Source of the DNA: Pseudomonas kilonensis
GTDB taxonomy: Bacteria; Pseudomonadota; Gammaproteobacteria; Pseudomonadales; Pseudomonadaceae
DNA: 64,000 nt
Reading direction: 5' to 3'
NCBI RefSeq assembly: GCF_001269885.1
Contig: NZ_LHVH01000006.1
Location: 1 to 64,000 of the forward strand
Part shown: in pieces, positions 44,992 through 56,155 of the stretch
Layout: every line of letters begins with the position of its first letter
Numbering within the stretch: position 1 is the stretch's first letter
Translations under genes and position numbers: made by a program
The notes under the pieces: generated by a model
What the model was told of the DNA's origin: nothing
The model's input: the letters and a program-made list of their open reading frames with translations, nothing else
Database searches by the model: none

Positions 44992-46764
44992 GTGATTGTT
45001 AGTCCCTGTAATGCACCAAAAATGACTGCCAAACGGTTTAGAAGCGCCTTGGTAGCGGGCTCGGCCCTGCTGTGCCTGTTCGGCGCGGGCCAACTGTGGG
45101 CATTCAGCCTGGATGATGTATCGGCGAAGGCACAAGAGCTGGCCGGGCAGAAGTTCGAAGCCCCGCGCAGCAATTTGCCGAACGAATTCCGCGAAATGAA
45201 ATTCGCCGATTATCAGAAAATTCGTTTCCGCACCGAAAAAGCGGAATGGGCCGACCAGAAGACGCCGTTCCGGCTGTCCTTCTATCACCAGGGCATGCAT
45301 TTCGACACGCCGGTGAAAATCAACGAAATCACCGCGACCACCGTCGACGAGATCAAGTACGACCCGACCCGTTTCGATTTCGGCGACGTGAAGTTCGATC
45401 CAAAGGCCACCGAACAGCTGGGCTACGCGGGTTTTCGCGTGTTGTACCCGATCAACAAGGCCGACAAGCAAGACGAAATCATGACCATGCTGGGCGCGAG
45501 TTATTTCCGCGTCATCGGCAAGGGCCAGGTTTACGGTTTGTCCGCTCGTGGCATGGCCATCGACACCGCGTTGCCATCCGGTGAGGAGTTCCCGCGCTTT
45601 CGCGAGTTCTGGATCCAGCGTCCGAAACCGACCGACAAGCACCTGGTGATCTTCGCCCTGCTGGATTCGCCACGGGCCACGGGTGCTTATCGCCTGACCG
45701 TGCGTCCGGGCACCGACACCGTTGTCGACGTGAAATCCCGCGTGTTCCTGCGTGATCGCGTCAACAAGCTGGGCATCGCCCCGTTGACCAGCATGTTCCT
45801 GTTCGGCGCCAACCAGCCGTCCAAGGTGCTGAACTACCGTCGTGAGCTCCACGATTCCAGCGGCCTGTCCATCCACGCCGGCAACGGCGAGTGGATCTGG
45901 CGTCCGCTGAACAACCCGAAACACCTGGCCGTGAGCAACTTCTCGGTGGAAAACCCGCGTGGTTTCGGCTTGCTGCAACGGGGTCGTGACTTCAGCCACT
46001 ATGAAGACCTGGATGACCGTTACGAAAAACGTCCAAGCGCCTGGATCGAACCGAAAGGCGATTGGGGCAAGGGCAGCGTCGATCTGGTAGAGATTCCGAC
46101 CGCCGACGAAACCAACGACAACATCGTTGCGTTCTGGAGCCCGGAAAAACTGCCTGAGCCTGGCCAGCCGCTGGACTTCGCCTACCGTCTGCACTGGACG
46201 CTCGATGAAGCCAACCTGCACTCGCCAGACAGCGCCTGGGTCAAGCAGACCCTGCGTTCCACCGGTGACGTGAAGCAGTCCAACCTGATCCGTCAACCGG
46301 ACGGCAGCGTGGCCTACCTGGTGGATTTCGAAGGGCCGTCCCTGCAAGCGTTGCCTGAAGACGCTGAAGTGCGTAGCCAGGTGAGTGTTGGCGACAACGG
46401 CGAGATCGTCGAGAACAGCGTGCGCTACAACCCTGAGACCAAGGGCTGGCGCCTGACGTTGCGCTTGAAGATCAAGGACCCGAGCAAAGCGACCGAGATG
46501 CGTGCCGCCTTGGTCCGGCCGCTGGTTCCTGTCGAGCTGCCAGCCACCGCGCACTCCGTGGCCACACTGGCCAAGGCAGACAAGGTCGCCAAGCAGCAGA
46601 GCGAAAAAGAGAAAGCCAACGAGCAAGCCGGCGAGCAGAAAGAAGCCAAGGCCGTCAAAGCGGCCACCGCCGCCGCCGAGCCGACCCCAACCCCACAGGA
46701 ACCGGAACAGACTGAACAAGTCCTGACCGAGACCTGGAGCTACCAGTTGCCTGCCGATGAGTAA
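44992..46764 (+). CDS. opgG: Glucan biosynthesis protein G (OpgG/MdoG)
   Basis: OpgG (590 aa) is a periplasmic protein needed to build osmoregulated periplasmic glucans; it branches or modifies the beta-1,2 backbone made by OpgH. It has an N-terminal signal ([22 protein letters not shown]), then the MdoG domain ([37 protein letters not shown]). A Lys/Ala/Glu-rich C-terminal tail of about 50 residues extends beyond the usual end. I chose the GTG at 44992, preceded by GAGGG. It overlaps opgH by eight bases. Confidence 0.94.
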   Translation: MIVSPCNAPKMTAKRFRSALVAGSALLCLFGAGQLWAFSLDDVSAKAQELAGQKFEAPRSNLPNEFREMKFADYQKIRFRTEKAEWADQKTPFRLSFYHQGMHFDTPVKINEITATTVDEIKYDPTRFDFGDVKFDPKATEQLGYAGFRVLYPINKADKQDEIMTMLGASYFRVIGKGQVYGLSARGMAIDTALPSGEEFPRFREFWIQRPKPTDKHLVIFALLDSPRATGAYRLTVRPGTDTVVDVKSRVFLRDRVNKLGIAPLTSMFLFGANQPSKVLNYRRELHDSSGLSIHAGNGEWIWRPLNNPKHLAVSNFSVENPRGFGLLQRGRDFSHYEDLDDRYEKRPSAWIEPKGDWGKGSVDLVEIPTADETNDNIVAFWSPEKLPEPGQPLDFAYRLHWTLDEANLHSPDSAWVKQTLRSTGDVKQSNLIRQPDGSVAYLVDFEGPSLQALPEDAEVRSQVSVGDNGEIVENSVRYNPETKGWRLTLRLKIKDPSKATEMRAALVRPLVPVELPATAHSVATLAKADKVAKQQSEKEKANEQAGEQKEAKAVKAATAAAEPTPTPQEPEQTEQVLTETWSYQLPADE

Positions 46765-49327
46765 TACGTCCGTACAACCAGAGTCTCTGCGTGAGTATCT
46801 GGCCCATTTGCCGATGACCGACGAGCAGCGCGCCGAGCTGGCGGGCTGCTCGTCATTCAGCGAATTGCATGAGCGCCTGGCTTCTTCGACATTCGACGCA
46901 CCCAACGAGGCGGCGCAAGCCTCGGTGGGCCGTCGCCTGACGCTGAGCACCGCCGAGGAACTCGAGGACGCCGAAATGCTGGCCCTCGACTCCAGCGGCC
47001 GGGTGTGCTTGAAGGCGACACCGCCGATTCGCCGGACCAAGGTCGTACCGGAGCCGTGGCGCACCAATATCCTGGTGCGCGGCTGGCGGCGCCTGACCGG
47101 TCGTACCAACCCGCCGAAGCCGCCCAAGGATGAGCGCGTGCTGCCCCATGCACGCTGGCGTACCGTGGGTTCGATCCGCCGCTACATCCTGCTGATCCTG
47201 ATGCTTGGCCAGACCATCGTTGCCGGCTGGTACATGAAAGGCATCATGCCGTACCAGGGCTGGTCGCTGGTGGACCTGGACGAAGTCATGCACCAACCGC
47301 TGATGCAGACGGCCACGCAAGTGCTGCCGTATGCATTGCAGACCAGCATCCTGATTCTGTTCGGGATCCTGTTCTGCTGGGTGTCGGCGGGTTTCTGGAC
47401 GGCGCTGATGGGCTTTCTCGAATTGCTCACCGGCCACGACAAATATCGCATCTCCGGCGCTAGCGCCGGCAACGAGCCGATTCCCAAGGACGCCCGCACC
47501 GCGCTGGTGATGCCGATCTGCAACGAAGACGTGGCACGGGTATTCGCCGGTTTGCGCGCGACCTTCGAGTCGGTGGCCGCCACCGGTGACCTGGATCGCT
47601 TCGACTTTTTCGTGCTCAGCGACAGTAACGAAACCGACATCTGCGTGGCCGAACAACAGGCCTGGCTGGACGTCTGCCGTGAAGCCGGGGGCTTCGGCAA
47701 GATCTTCTACCGCCGTCGTCGTCGTCGCGTGAAGCGCAAGAGTGGCAACCTCGACGACTTCTGCCGTCGTTGGGGCGGTGACTACAAGTACATGGTCGTG
47801 CTCGACGCGGACTCCGTGATGAGCGGCAAATGCCTGACCAGCCTGGTGCGCCTGATGGAAGCCACGCCGGACGCCGGCATCATCCAGACCGCGCCACGGG
47901 CCTCGGGCATGGACACGCTGTATGCGCGCATGCAGCAGTTCGCCACCCGGGTGTACGGTCCGCTGTTCACCGCCGGCCTGCACTTCTGGCAGTTGGGTGA
48001 GTCCCACTACTGGGGCCACAACGCGATCATTCGCATGAAGCCGTTCATCGAGCACTGCGCCTTGGCGCCGCTGCCCGGTAAAGGCGCGTTCGCCGGTGCC
48101 ATCCTGTCCCACGACTTCGTCGAAGCTGCGCTGATGCGCCGTGCCGGCTGGGGCGTGTGGATTGCCTATGACCTGCCGGGCAGCTACGAAGAACTGCCGC
48201 CGAACCTGCTGGACGAACTCAAGCGTGACCGTCGCTGGTGCCACGGCAACCTGATGAACTTCCGCCTGTTCCTGGTCAAGGGCATGCACCCGGTGCATCG
48301 TGCGGTGTTCCTGACTGGCGTGATGTCCTACCTGTCGGCGCCGCTGTGGTTCTTCTTCCTGGTGCTGTCCACCGCGCTGCTGGCGGTGAACACGCTGATG
48401 GAGCCCCAGTACTTCCTCGAGCCACGCCAGCTTTATCCGCTGTGGCCGCAATGGCATCCGGAAAAGGCCATCGCCCTGTTCTCGACGACCATCGTGCTGC
48501 TGTTCCTGCCCAAGCTGCTGAGCATCGTGCTGATCTGGGCCAAGGGCGCGAAGGAATTCGGTGGCAAGTTCAAGGTGACCATGTCCATGTTGCTGGAGAT
48601 GCTGTTCTCCATGCTGCTGGCGCCGGTTCGCATGATCTTCCACACCCGTTTCGTGCTCGCCGCTTTCCTGGGCTGGGCCGCGACCTGGAACTCGCCGAAA
48701 CGTGACGACGACTCCACGCCATGGAGCGAAGCGGTCAAGCGCCACGGTCCGCAAACCTTGCTGGGCTTCTTCTGGGCCTTGCTGGTGATCTGGCTGAACC
48801 CAAGCTTCCTCTGGTGGCTGGTGCCGATCGTCGGGTCGTTGATCCTGTCGATCCCGGTGTCGGTGATCTCCAGCCGCGTGGGCCTGGGCTTGAAGTCCCG
48901 CGATGAGAGCCTGTTCCTGATCCCTGAGGAATACGCCCCGCCCCAGGAGCTGCTGTCGACGGACCAGTACACCCATGAAAACCGTTGGCATGCGCTGAAC
49001 GACGGTTTCATCCGGGCGGTGGTCGATCCGCAACAGAACGCCTTGGCGTGTGCGCTGGCCACCTCGCGTCACGGCCAGGCCGAGCCGATTGAATGGCTGC
49101 GGGTCGAACGTGTTCGTCACGCCCTGAAGGTGGGTCCTGCCGAGCTCAGCAACACTGAGCGACTGGCGTTGCTAAGTGACCCGGTGGCCCTGTCCCGCCT
49201 GCATGAGCAGGTCTGGAGCGAGGCTCATCCGGAGTGGCTGACGGCGTGGCGTGAGTCGGTCAAGGCCGATCCTCATGCACCGTTGCTGCCGCTACAGCCG
49301 GTGAGCGTACAGCCTCAACTGGCCTGA
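46757..49327 (+). CDS. opgH: Glucan glucosyltransferase H (OpgH/MdoH)
   Basis: OpgH (856 aa) is the inner-membrane glycosyltransferase polymerising UDP-glucose into the glucan backbone. It is a GT2 enzyme with [14 protein letters not shown], the DxD-type motif VLDADSVM and the acceptor motif RDRRWCHGN, flanked by about eight transmembrane segments. It is co-transcribed with opgG and followed by a strong terminator. Confidence 0.96.
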   Translation: MSNTSVQPESLREYLAHLPMTDEQRAELAGCSSFSELHERLASSTFDAPNEAAQASVGRRLTLSTAEELEDAEMLALDSSGRVCLKATPPIRRTKVVPEPWRTNILVRGWRRLTGRTNPPKPPKDERVLPHARWRTVGSIRRYILLILMLGQTIVAGWYMKGIMPYQGWSLVDLDEVMHQPLMQTATQVLPYALQTSILILFGILFCWVSAGFWTALMGFLELLTGHDKYRISGASAGNEPIPKDARTALVMPICNEDVARVFAGLRATFESVAATGDLDRFDFFVLSDSNETDICVAEQQAWLDVCREAGGFGKIFYRRRRRRVKRKSGNLDDFCRRWGGDYKYMVVLDADSVMSGKCLTSLVRLMEATPDAGIIQTAPRASGMDTLYARMQQFATRVYGPLFTAGLHFWQLGESHYWGHNAIIRMKPFIEHCALAPLPGKGAFAGAILSHDFVEAALMRRAGWGVWIAYDLPGSYEELPPNLLDELKRDRRWCHGNLMNFRLFLVKGMHPVHRAVFLTGVMSYLSAPLWFFFLVLSTALLAVNTLMEPQYFLEPRQLYPLWPQWHPEKAIALFSTTIVLLFLPKLLSIVLIWAKGAKEFGGKFKVTMSMLLEMLFSMLLAPVRMIFHTRFVLAAFLGWAATWNSPKRDDDSTPWSEAVKRHGPQTLLGFFWALLVIWLNPSFLWWLVPIVGSLILSIPVSVISSRVGLGLKSRDESLFLIPEEYAPPQELLSTDQYTHENRWHALNDGFIRAVVDPQQNALACALATSRHGQAEPIEWLRVERVRHALKVGPAELSNTERLALLSDPVALSRLHEQVWSEAHPEWLTAWRESVKADPHAPLLPLQPVSVQPQLA

Positions 49328-49332
49328 TACGC

Positions 49333-49368
49333 AAAAAGCCCCGCTTCTGGAAGGAAGCGGGGCTTTTT
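49333..49368 (+). terminator. Rho-independent terminator of opgGH
   Basis: The stem AAAAAGCCCCGCTTC / GAAGCGGGGCTTTTT has a short loop and T tract, a few bases after the opgH stop. Confidence 0.95.
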
Positions 49369-49400
49369 GTTGGGCGTATTTTCTATCTGCGGATCGCCCT

Positions 49401-49444
49401 TGTGGCGAGGGAGCTTGCTCCCGCTGGGTGGCGCAGCCGCCCCC
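49401..49444. repeat. Solitary short repeat (tgtggcgagggagcttgctc type)
   Basis: tgtggcgagggagcttgctc followed by ccgctgggtggcgcagccgc contains two adjacent small hairpins (gggagc/gctccc and ggcgcagccg). It is a different intergenic family from the REPINs and stands alone. Confidence 0.6.
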
Positions 49445-49459
49445 GATTTTGTGTTGCGG

Positions 49460-49801
49460 TCAGTGTTGCGGATTGATGCTATCCAACATCCGGTTTGCCA
49501 ATAACCTACTCAGTTCGATCAGTTGCTGAATGCCGAAGGCAATGTGGCGCCGCGAGCCTTTCAGATCGAACGCGAGGTCGCTGACCATGGCGTCGGCTGA
49601 GGCCAGGTTTTCGCTGAGGTTGGCCAGCAGGCTTTCGGTGTCGATGCCGTCGACGACGGTGAAGAGCTGGCTCGATGGCTGTTTTTCTTCGGGGGTGGGC
49701 TGTTTGGGCTTCAGGTAGTAATCGAGTGCGCGGTCGGTGGCTTCCTGGAGTTTCTTGGGGTCGGTTTCTGGTTCTGGTGGGTTGGGTGTGACCTTGTGCA
49801 T
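49460..49801 (-). CDS. DUF6124 family protein
   Basis: This 113-aa soluble protein is typical of a Pseudomonas-restricted family (DUF6124, formerly DUF3077). The N terminus is Pro-rich (KVTPNPPEPETDPKK); the helical C terminus includes TESLLANLSENLASADAMVS, DLKGSRRHIAFGIQQLIELS and ANRMLDSINP. Function is unknown. I chose the ATG at 49801 behind AAGGAG; the frame continues upstream to 50296 but lies in non-coding repeat sequence. Confidence 0.85.
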   Translation of the reverse strand: MHKVTPNPPEPETDPKKLQEATDRALDYYLKPKQPTPEEKQPSSQLFTVVDGIDTESLLANLSENLASADAMVSDLAFDLKGSRRHIAFGIQQLIELSRLLANRMLDSINPQH

Positions 49802-50106
49802 GGTGACGCTCCTTGACTGATGGAGCCGCCAGACATCGCTGCTAAACGAAAAGGGTGGCGGCAGTACGCGGGTTAGCAGACCAGGAATCAAGGAACCCGG
49901 CGCACCGAAGTGCCCCACGCACAGCCGCCATAAAGCGGACCTGCGTGCCTTGATATTGTGCCGAGCTGCTAAACCCGATCGCTGAACTGACAGCGACCTG
50001 CAAACGTTAGAGCCCAGGGCCAAGGCGCACAAGCCGGCGGATTCTGGCGTAGTTGTAGGCAATGGCGCAAGGCTCCGTAGCCTTGGGATGACGGATTGTG
50101 GGACGC
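49802..50106 (-). other. Non-coding leader region of the DUF6124 gene
   Basis: This 305-bp gene-free stretch carries short hairpins (for example caaggct...agccttg near 50070, and agcgga/tccgct-like pairings near 49930). The sequence is too structured for a random spacer and may be a long 5' leader of the DUF6124 transcript. No promoter motif is clear. Confidence 0.4.
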
Positions 50107-50450
50107 AGGTATTTTTGTATGTATATCCGTTATTTAGGTCACGGCTACTTAGGGTTCCGCCCTTACGGCGGCTCACTTTTGGAAGAGCGCCAAAAGTAAG
50201 CAAAAACGCTTTGCCCCACCACTCGGTGCCTCGCCTAGGCTCGGCATGCCCGAACGAAGGCATTGCTCCGTGGGCCCGCCGCGAAGGGCCATCCATGGCC
50301 CAGCGCGGCTATCCCGGCATCCATGCCGGGATGCCCACTCCACAATGCCTGCGTTCGGCCAGCGTGGTTAACGGGGCGCCGAGATCAACGTCCACCGCGA
50401 GGCGGCCTAGTAGCCGACCTGGCTCTTGCGGTCGTACACCCCTCAGATCT
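50107..50450. repeat. Left arm of a ~340-bp inverted repeat
   Basis: This arm is matched by an inverted copy at 51028-51365 with scattered substitutions and small indels. It contains gtatatccgtt near the outer end, cacctcgcc-like and tccatggcccagcgcggct segments, and an internal perfect hairpin at 50311-50332 (atcccggcat/atgccgggat). No protein-coding signal is seen in either arm. Confidence 0.88.
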
Positions 50451-50536
50451 GTTTGAGCAGGGCCTGTGGGAGCAAAGCTTGCTCGCGAGGCGGCCTGACA
50501 GCCGGCCTGGTTCTCCCGGTCGTACTCCGATCCCAT

Positions 50537-51029
50537 TGTGGGAGCGAGCTTGCTCGCGAAGACGGCGGCACATTCAGCATTGATGCAAGCAGACCCACCG
50601 CCATCGCGAGCAAGCCCGCTCCCACAGGGACCGGCGGTGGACGCTGATCTTATAAACGACCAAAAACCTATGTGGGAGCGAGCTTGCTCGCGAAGGCGGC
50701 ACATTCAGCATTGATGCAAGCAGACCCACCGCCATCGCGAGCAAGCTCGGCTCCCACGGGGATCGGCAGTGGATGCTGATCTTATAAACGACCAAAAACC
50801 CATGTGGGAGCGAGCTTGCTCGCGAAGACGGCGGCACATCCAATACTGATGCAAACTGACCCACCGCCATCGCGAGCAAGCTCGGCTCCCACAGGGATCG
50901 GCGGTGGATGCTGATCTTATAAACGACCAAAAACCTATGTGGGAGGGAGCTTGCTCGCGATGGCGGCGGGGCAGTCAGTATTGATGTTGCCTGACAGACC
51001 GCTATCGCGAGCAAGCTTTGCTCCCACAG
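50537..51029. repeat. Tandem array of REPIN-containing units (3.8 copies)
   Basis: Units start at 50537, 50671, 50803 and 50938, with lengths 134, 132 and 135 bp and a final partial unit. Each full unit is a REPIN (tgtgggagcgagcttgctcg ... ctcccac) plus a constant linker with ggtgga-gctgatcttataaacgaccaa. A lone half-REP (50469-50491) precedes the array. Confidence 0.92.
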
Positions 51030-51365
51030 ATCTAACGGGTGTACGACCGGGAGAGCCAGGTCGGCTGTTAGGCCGCCTCGCGGTGGACGTTGATCTCGGG
51101 CGCCCCGTTAACCACGATGGCCGAACGCAGGCATTGGGCCGTGGGCACCTCGGCATGGATGCCGAGGTAGCCGCGCTGGGCCATGGATGGCCCTTCGCGG
51201 CGGCCCACGGAGCAATGCCGGAGTGAGGGCACACCGAGCCTAGGCGAGGTGCCAAGTGGTGGGGCAGAAGCGCTTTGGTTACTTTCGCGCTTTTCGAAAG
51301 TGACCCGCTGTAAGAGCGGAACCCTAAGCCGCCGTTACAAAAAAACGGATATACACACAAATCCT
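51028..51365. repeat. Right arm of a ~340-bp inverted repeat
   Basis: This is the reverse complement of 50107-50450, ending 22 bases before the 3' end of the downstream chemoreceptor gene. The internal hairpin at 51147-51168 reads acctcggcat/atgccgaggt, so two base pairs differ from the left arm while pairing is kept. Confidence 0.88.
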
Positions 51366-51386
51366 AAGTAAGGCAGCCGCAAGGCA

Positions 51387-53291
51387 TCAAACCCGAAACC
51401 GCCCCACCAACGTCTGCAAATGCACCCCCAGCCGCGCCAGCTCAGCACTGGAGGCGGCAGTCTCCTCACTGGACGACGCCGTTTGCTCCGACACATCACG
51501 CACATTCAGCACGCTACGGTTGATCTCCTCAGCCACCGCACTCTGCTGCTCGGCGGCGGCGGCGATCTGCTGGTTCATCGACTGGATCGCCGAGACCGTA
51601 CGAGTGATGTTCTCCAACGAGCCCCCCGCACGGCGGGTCAGTTCGACGCTGCTGTCGGTCAGGTTGCGGCTGTTGTCCAGGGTGGTCGCGACCTGTTCGG
51701 TGCCTGATTGCAGGCCGACGATCAGTTGCTCGATTTCTTCAGTGGATTTCTGGGTGCGCTGGGCCAGGCTGCGAACCTCGTCGGCCACCACGGCGAAACC
51801 ACGACCGGCTTCTCCCGCGCGAGCCGCCTCGATTGCCGCGTTGAGGGCCAGCAGGTTGGTCTGTTGGGCGACGGACTTGATCACGTCCAGCACACTGCCG
51901 ATCTTGTCGCTTTCTCGCTTCAAATCGCCCATGGCGGTGGTGGAGTTACCGACTTCGAGTGCCAGGCGTTCGATTTGGGCAATCGCTTCTCCGACCACCT
52001 TGTCGCCTTCGCGCGCCTGGGCATCGGCAGCGGCTGCGGCCTCGGAGGCTTCTTCGGCATTGCGGGCCACTTCCTGCACCGTGGCGGTCATTTCGTGCAT
52101 GGCGGTGGCGACCTGGTCGGTTTCCACTTTCTGGCTGTTGACCCCGGCGCTGGTCTGTTCGGTCACGGCTGAAAGCTGCTCGGCGGCGCTGGCGATTTGC
52201 GTGACGCCCTCGCTGATGCCGCCGATCAATTGCCGCAGACCCACGGTCATGCTCTGCATGGCGCGCTGCAGCTGGCCCAGTTCGTCGCGGCGGTCGGAGT
52301 TGAGGTTGTGGGTCAAGTCACCCGCCGCCACACGTTCGGCGATCTTGAGGGTCTGGTCCAGGGGGGCGACGATCTGCCGGGTGATGACCAAGGCAGCGAT
52401 GACACCGAACAGCAACGCGAGCACGGCAGCCGATGCCAGGAAGGTCTTGGCCTTGGCTGCGTCGTGGTCGCGAACGGCCGTCTGGGACGCTGTCAGCTTT
52501 TGGCTGGCGTCGATCAATACGTCGCCTTGTGATGCCATGCGCTTGAGTGCCGCGGCGTTATCAATCTGGGAGTCGCGGAACTGGCTGACCGCTGTGCGGT
52601 AGGCATTGATCGAGTCGTTGGCCTGTTGCAGGTTGGCGGCATGCTCCTCGGGCAATTGCTCTGGCAAGCGTGCGAGAAGTTTGAGGACATTGTCGATGGC
52701 CTCAAGGGCCGGTTGCTGGGCTTCGTTCTTGCCGCTGTAGGTATAGCCGCGAACTTGATAGCGCGCTTGCTGGACCGCCTTGCTCAGGGTCACAACGCTG
52801 TTGAACTGGGCGACGCTGTCGCCTTGCAGTAGCGATTTCTCTACTTCAGTGACGCGGGCCACGGCGTTGTCGGCACTGGCGCCAAGTTTGCTGCGGGCAT
52901 CTTCACGGCTAACGGTAGCGCGGGTCATCTCGGCGAAGGCGCTTTTATACTCGGCAACGGCGGCCAATTGTTTATCGATCAGCGCTACATCGGCCGGTTG
53001 CTCAATCAGTTGGCGGGCGGTCTTCAGCCCTGCTTCGAGTTTGTCAATCAGGTCGTTGACTTGCTGCGGGCCGTTCTCGCCCCGCGAGGTGTCGTAGTTC
53101 ATGCGTGCCAGGCGCAAGTCCTTGGTCAAATCGTTCAGGCTGGCAATGAACCCCAGCTTGTCGCCACGGCTGATCACGTCACCCAAGCCGCTCCAGCCGG
53201 TGAAGGCGATGATCACGGTCAGGAACAGCACCAGGCCGAAGCCGAAACCAAGTTTGCGATTGACGCCTACGTTACCTAGCCATCGGAACAT
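51387..53291 (-). CDS. Methyl-accepting chemotaxis protein, HBM type (copy A)
   Basis: This 634-aa receptor has TM1 ([20 protein letters not shown]), then a purely helical periplasmic region of about 250 residues that fits the helical bimodular (HBM) domain of McpS-type receptors. TM2 follows ([16 protein letters not shown]), then HAMP and a signalling domain with the hairpin tip [25 protein letters not shown] receptors are known for organic acids, but no ligand can be read from this sequence. It is a close tandem paralogue of the next gene. The start is preceded by GGGAG. Confidence 0.92.
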   Translation of the reverse strand: MFRWLGNVGVNRKLGFGFGLVLFLTVIIAFTGWSGLGDVISRGDKLGFIASLNDLTKDLRLARMNYDTSRGENGPQQVNDLIDKLEAGLKTARQLIEQPADVALIDKQLAAVAEYKSAFAEMTRATVSREDARSKLGASADNAVARVTEVEKSLLQGDSVAQFNSVVTLSKAVQQARYQVRGYTYSGKNEAQQPALEAIDNVLKLLARLPEQLPEEHAANLQQANDSINAYRTAVSQFRDSQIDNAAALKRMASQGDVLIDASQKLTASQTAVRDHDAAKAKTFLASAAVLALLFGVIAALVITRQIVAPLDQTLKIAERVAAGDLTHNLNSDRRDELGQLQRAMQSMTVGLRQLIGGISEGVTQIASAAEQLSAVTEQTSAGVNSQKVETDQVATAMHEMTATVQEVARNAEEASEAAAAADAQAREGDKVVGEAIAQIERLALEVGNSTTAMGDLKRESDKIGSVLDVIKSVAQQTNLLALNAAIEAARAGEAGRGFAVVADEVRSLAQRTQKSTEEIEQLIVGLQSGTEQVATTLDNSRNLTDSSVELTRRAGGSLENITRTVSAIQSMNQQIAAAAEQQSAVAEEINRSVLNVRDVSEQTASSSEETAASSAELARLGVHLQTLVGRFRV

Positions 53292-53428
53292 GCCGTTACT
53301 CCCAGCAGCGTTGAGTTTATATGCTGGAAGTTATATCGACCGGTTGGAAGGGATCTGTAGCGAGTAGGCGTCAGTTGCTTTGCGTAGCGAGCAAGCTGCC
53401 TCGCCACGTGTTCCCGCTTTTTCGGTGC

Positions 53429-55333
53429 TTAGACTTTGAAACGTCCTACCAGCGTCTGCAAATGAACCCCCAGCCGTGCCAGCTCGGCGCTGGAGGCGGC
53501 GGTTTCCTCACTGGAGGAGGCGGTTTGTTCGGACACGTCGCGAACGTTCACGACGCTGCGGTTGATCTCTTCGGCCACGGCGCTCTGCTGCTCGGCAGCG
53601 GCGGCGATCTGTTGGTTCATCGACTGGATCGCCGAGACCGTGCGGGTGATGTTTTCCAGTGAGCTACCGGCCCGGCGGGTCAGTTCGACGCTGCTGTCGG
53701 TCAGGTTGCGGCTGTTGTCCAGGCTGGACGCGACCTGTTCGGTTCCGGTCTGCAGGCCAAGGACCAGTTGCTCGATCTCTTCGGTGGACTTCTGGGTGCG
53801 CTGGGCCAGGCTGCGCACCTCGTCGGCCACCACCGCGAAACCACGCCCGGCTTCACCGGCCCGGGCCGCCTCGATGGCCGCGTTGAGGGCCAGCAGGTTG
53901 GTTTGCTGGGCCACGGACTTGATCACGTCCAGGACGCTGCCGATCTTGTCGCTCTCGCGTTTGAGGTGGCCCATGGCTTCGGTGGAATTGCCCACCGCGT
54001 TGGACAAGCGCTCGATCTGGGCGATGGCTTCACCGACCACCTTTTCGCCTTCGCGAGCCTGTTGGTCCGCGGCGACCGTTGCTTCGCTCGCTTGCTCGGC
54101 ATTACGCGCCACTTCCTGCACCGTGGCGGTCATTTCGTGCATGGCGGTGGCGACCTGGTCGGTTTCCACTTTCTGGCTGTTGACCCCGGCGCTGGTCTGT
54201 TCGGTCACGGCTGAAAGCTGTTCGGCGGCGCTGGCGATTTGCGTGACGCCGTCGCTGATGCCGCCGATCAATTGCCGCAGACCCACGGTCATGCTCTGCA
54301 TGGCACGCTGTAGCTGGCCCAGTTCGTCGAGTCGCTCGGAGCTGAGGTTGTGGGTCAGGTCGCCTGCCGCCACGCGCTCGGCAACCCTTAGGGTCTGCTC
54401 CAGCGGGGTGACGATCTGCCGGGTGATTGCCATGGCGGCGATCACCCCGAACAGCAGGGCCAGCGCGGCGGCCGAGATCAGGAAGAGGTTGGCTCTGGCT
54501 GCATCGTGGTCGCGCACGTCCGTTTGGGACAGCGTGACGTCTCTACTGGCCCCGCGTAGCACAACCCCCAAGTCGGACATGCGCTTGATGGCGGCAGCGC
54601 TGGCGGTCTGGGCTTCATGGAACTGGCTGACCGCGGCACGATAGGCCTTGAACGACTCGCTGGCCTGTTGCAGGTTGGCGGCGTGTTCAGCGGGCAGTTG
54701 GGCCGGCAGGCTGCCGAGCGCTTTCAGCGTGTTATCGATGGCATCCAAGGCCGGCTGCTCGGCTTCGGCCTGGCCGCTGTAGGTGTAGCCGCGAACCTGA
54801 TAGCGGGCTTGCTGGATGGCCTTGCTCAGGCTCACCACGCTGTCGAGTTGAGCCGCGTTGTCGCTTTGCCGTATGGCATTTTCAACGCTGGCGACTCGGG
54901 CCACGGCGTTATCGGCGCTGGCGCCCAGTTTGCTGCGCGCATCCTCACGACTGACGGTGGCGCGGACCAATTCGGCAATGACAGCCCTGTACTCGGCGAC
55001 AGCCGCCAGTTGCTTGTCGATGAGCGCCATGTCGGCCGATTGCTCGATCGATTGGCGAGCAGCCTGTAGCCCAGGCTCCAATTTACCGAGGAGATCGTTG
55101 AGGTCACCTGGACCTTTCTGGCCGCGGGTCGCGTCGTAATCCATGCGCGCGGAGCGCAGGTCCTTGGTCAGGTCGTTCAGGCTGGCGATGAGCCCCAGCG
55201 TGTCGCCGTGGGCAATCACCTTACCCAGGCCGGTCCAGCCGGTGAAGGCGATCATCAAGGTTAAGAACAGCACCAGACCGAAGCCGAAGCCGAGTTTGCG
55301 ATTAACGCCTACGTTACCTAGCCATTGGAACAT
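53429..55333 (-). CDS. Methyl-accepting chemotaxis protein, HBM type (copy B)
   Basis: This 634-aa receptor has the same length and architecture as copy A: TM1, helical HBM-type sensor, TM2, HAMP and signalling domain. The sensor region diverges from copy A far more than the signalling half, where long nucleotide runs are identical, so the pair probably differs in ligand but shares output. An AAGGGAG site precedes the ATG. A FliA-like -10 lies at 55377-55383. Confidence 0.92.
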   Translation of the reverse strand: MFQWLGNVGVNRKLGFGFGLVLFLTLMIAFTGWTGLGKVIAHGDTLGLIASLNDLTKDLRSARMDYDATRGQKGPGDLNDLLGKLEPGLQAARQSIEQSADMALIDKQLAAVAEYRAVIAELVRATVSREDARSKLGASADNAVARVASVENAIRQSDNAAQLDSVVSLSKAIQQARYQVRGYTYSGQAEAEQPALDAIDNTLKALGSLPAQLPAEHAANLQQASESFKAYRAAVSQFHEAQTASAAAIKRMSDLGVVLRGASRDVTLSQTDVRDHDAARANLFLISAAALALLFGVIAAMAITRQIVTPLEQTLRVAERVAAGDLTHNLSSERLDELGQLQRAMQSMTVGLRQLIGGISDGVTQIASAAEQLSAVTEQTSAGVNSQKVETDQVATAMHEMTATVQEVARNAEQASEATVAADQQAREGEKVVGEAIAQIERLSNAVGNSTEAMGHLKRESDKIGSVLDVIKSVAQQTNLLALNAAIEAARAGEAGRGFAVVADEVRSLAQRTQKSTEEIEQLVLGLQTGTEQVASSLDNSRNLTDSSVELTRRAGSSLENITRTVSAIQSMNQQIAAAAEQQSAVAEEINRSVVNVRDVSEQTASSSEETAASSAELARLGVHLQTLVGRFKV

Positions 55334-55376
55334 GCTGATACTCCCTTGAAGGGCGGAACTGCTTTGTATAAAGCAC

Positions 55377-55383
55377 TATCGGC
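55377..55383 (-). promoter_or_regulatory. Candidate FliA -10 element for MCP copy B
   Basis: The minus strand reads GCCGATA, the -10 of flagellar sigma-28 promoters, about 45 bp before the start. No convincing -35 is visible. Copy A has a weaker relative (GTCGATA) in the equivalent place. Confidence 0.35.
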
Positions 55384-55447
55384 CCATAAAGGGGGAGCAG
55401 GAGAAATGAGTTAGATGCGTTTGGAATACCGTAGCAAACCAAAGGGG

Positions 55448-56155
55448 TCAGAACAGTCGTGCGAGCAGCGCTGTAACCGCGGTCTCGACCCGCAGGATCC
55501 GCTCACCCAGTTGTACCGGTTGCAAGCCGGCCTTGCCCAGCAGGTCGATCTCGTAGGGAATCCAACCGCCTTCGGGCCCGATGGCCAAGGTCACCGGTTC
55601 GGTCAGCGCGCGAGGGCAGGGCGGGTAGTTGCCGGGGTGACCGACCAGGCCCAAGGTGCCGTCGGTGATGGCCGGCAGGCGGTCCTCGACGAAGGGTTTG
55701 AAGCGTTTCTCGATAACCACCTCAGGCAACACGCTGTCCCGGGCTTGTTCCAGGCCCAGGATCAGTTGTTCGCGGATGGCCTCGGGTTCGAGGAATGGTG
55801 TCTGCCAAAAGCTCTTTTCCACGCGATAGCTGTTGACCAGCACCACACGCGGCACGCCCATGGTGGCGACGGTCTGGAACACCCTCCGGAGCATTTTCGG
55901 ACGCGGCAGGGCCAGCACCAGGGTCAGCGGCAACTTGGCCGGTGGAGGCTGGTCGAGGGTCACTTGCAGTTCGGCCTCGCGGGCTTCCAGGCGCAGCACC
56001 TGGGCGGTGCCCATCAGCCCGCCGATGCGCCCGACGCGCAGGCTGTCACCGACGGCGCTGCGATGGACTTCCTGCATGTGGGTCAACCGGCGATCGCTCA
56101 GGATCACGCGCTCAGGCCCGATGAAGTCGGCCTCTTCGAGCAGCAGCAGGTTCAC
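55448..56155 (-). CDS. rsmE: 16S rRNA (uracil1498-N3)-methyltransferase RsmE
   Basis: RsmE (235 aa) methylates U1498 of 16S rRNA using SAM. It has an N-terminal PUA-like domain ([29 protein letters not shown]) and a SPOUT domain with the knotted SAM site ([28 protein letters not shown]). The start overlaps the tatC stop by four bases, placing it at the 3' end of the tat operon. Confidence 0.95.
   Translation of the reverse strand: MNLLLLEEADFIGPERVILSDRRLTHMQEVHRSAVGDSLRVGRIGGLMGTAQVLRLEAREAELQVTLDQPPPAKLPLTLVLALPRPKMLRRVFQTVATMGVPRVVLVNSYRVEKSFWQTPFLEPEAIREQLILGLEQARDSVLPEVVIEKRFKPFVEDRLPAITDGTLGLVGHPGNYPPCPRALTEPVTLAIGPEGGWIPYEIDLLGKAGLQPVQLGERILRVETAVTALLARLF

Noticed and set aside
44818..47127. 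769-codon frame opposite opgG and the start of opgH
   Set aside because: It covers two well-identified genes and their overlap in antisense; not a gene.
50537..51029. CRISPR array
   Set aside because: The repeating units are 132-135 bp, internally palindromic and almost constant throughout. There are no unique spacers and no cas genes.
50574..51360. Small proteins from open frames inside the repeat region
   Set aside because: Translations are repetitive products of the REPIN units and inverted-repeat arms, without ribosome sites or codon bias.
50107..51365. Insertion sequence with long terminal repeats
   Set aside because: No transposase or other coding region lies between the arms, no target-site duplication was recognised, and the interior is a REPIN array.
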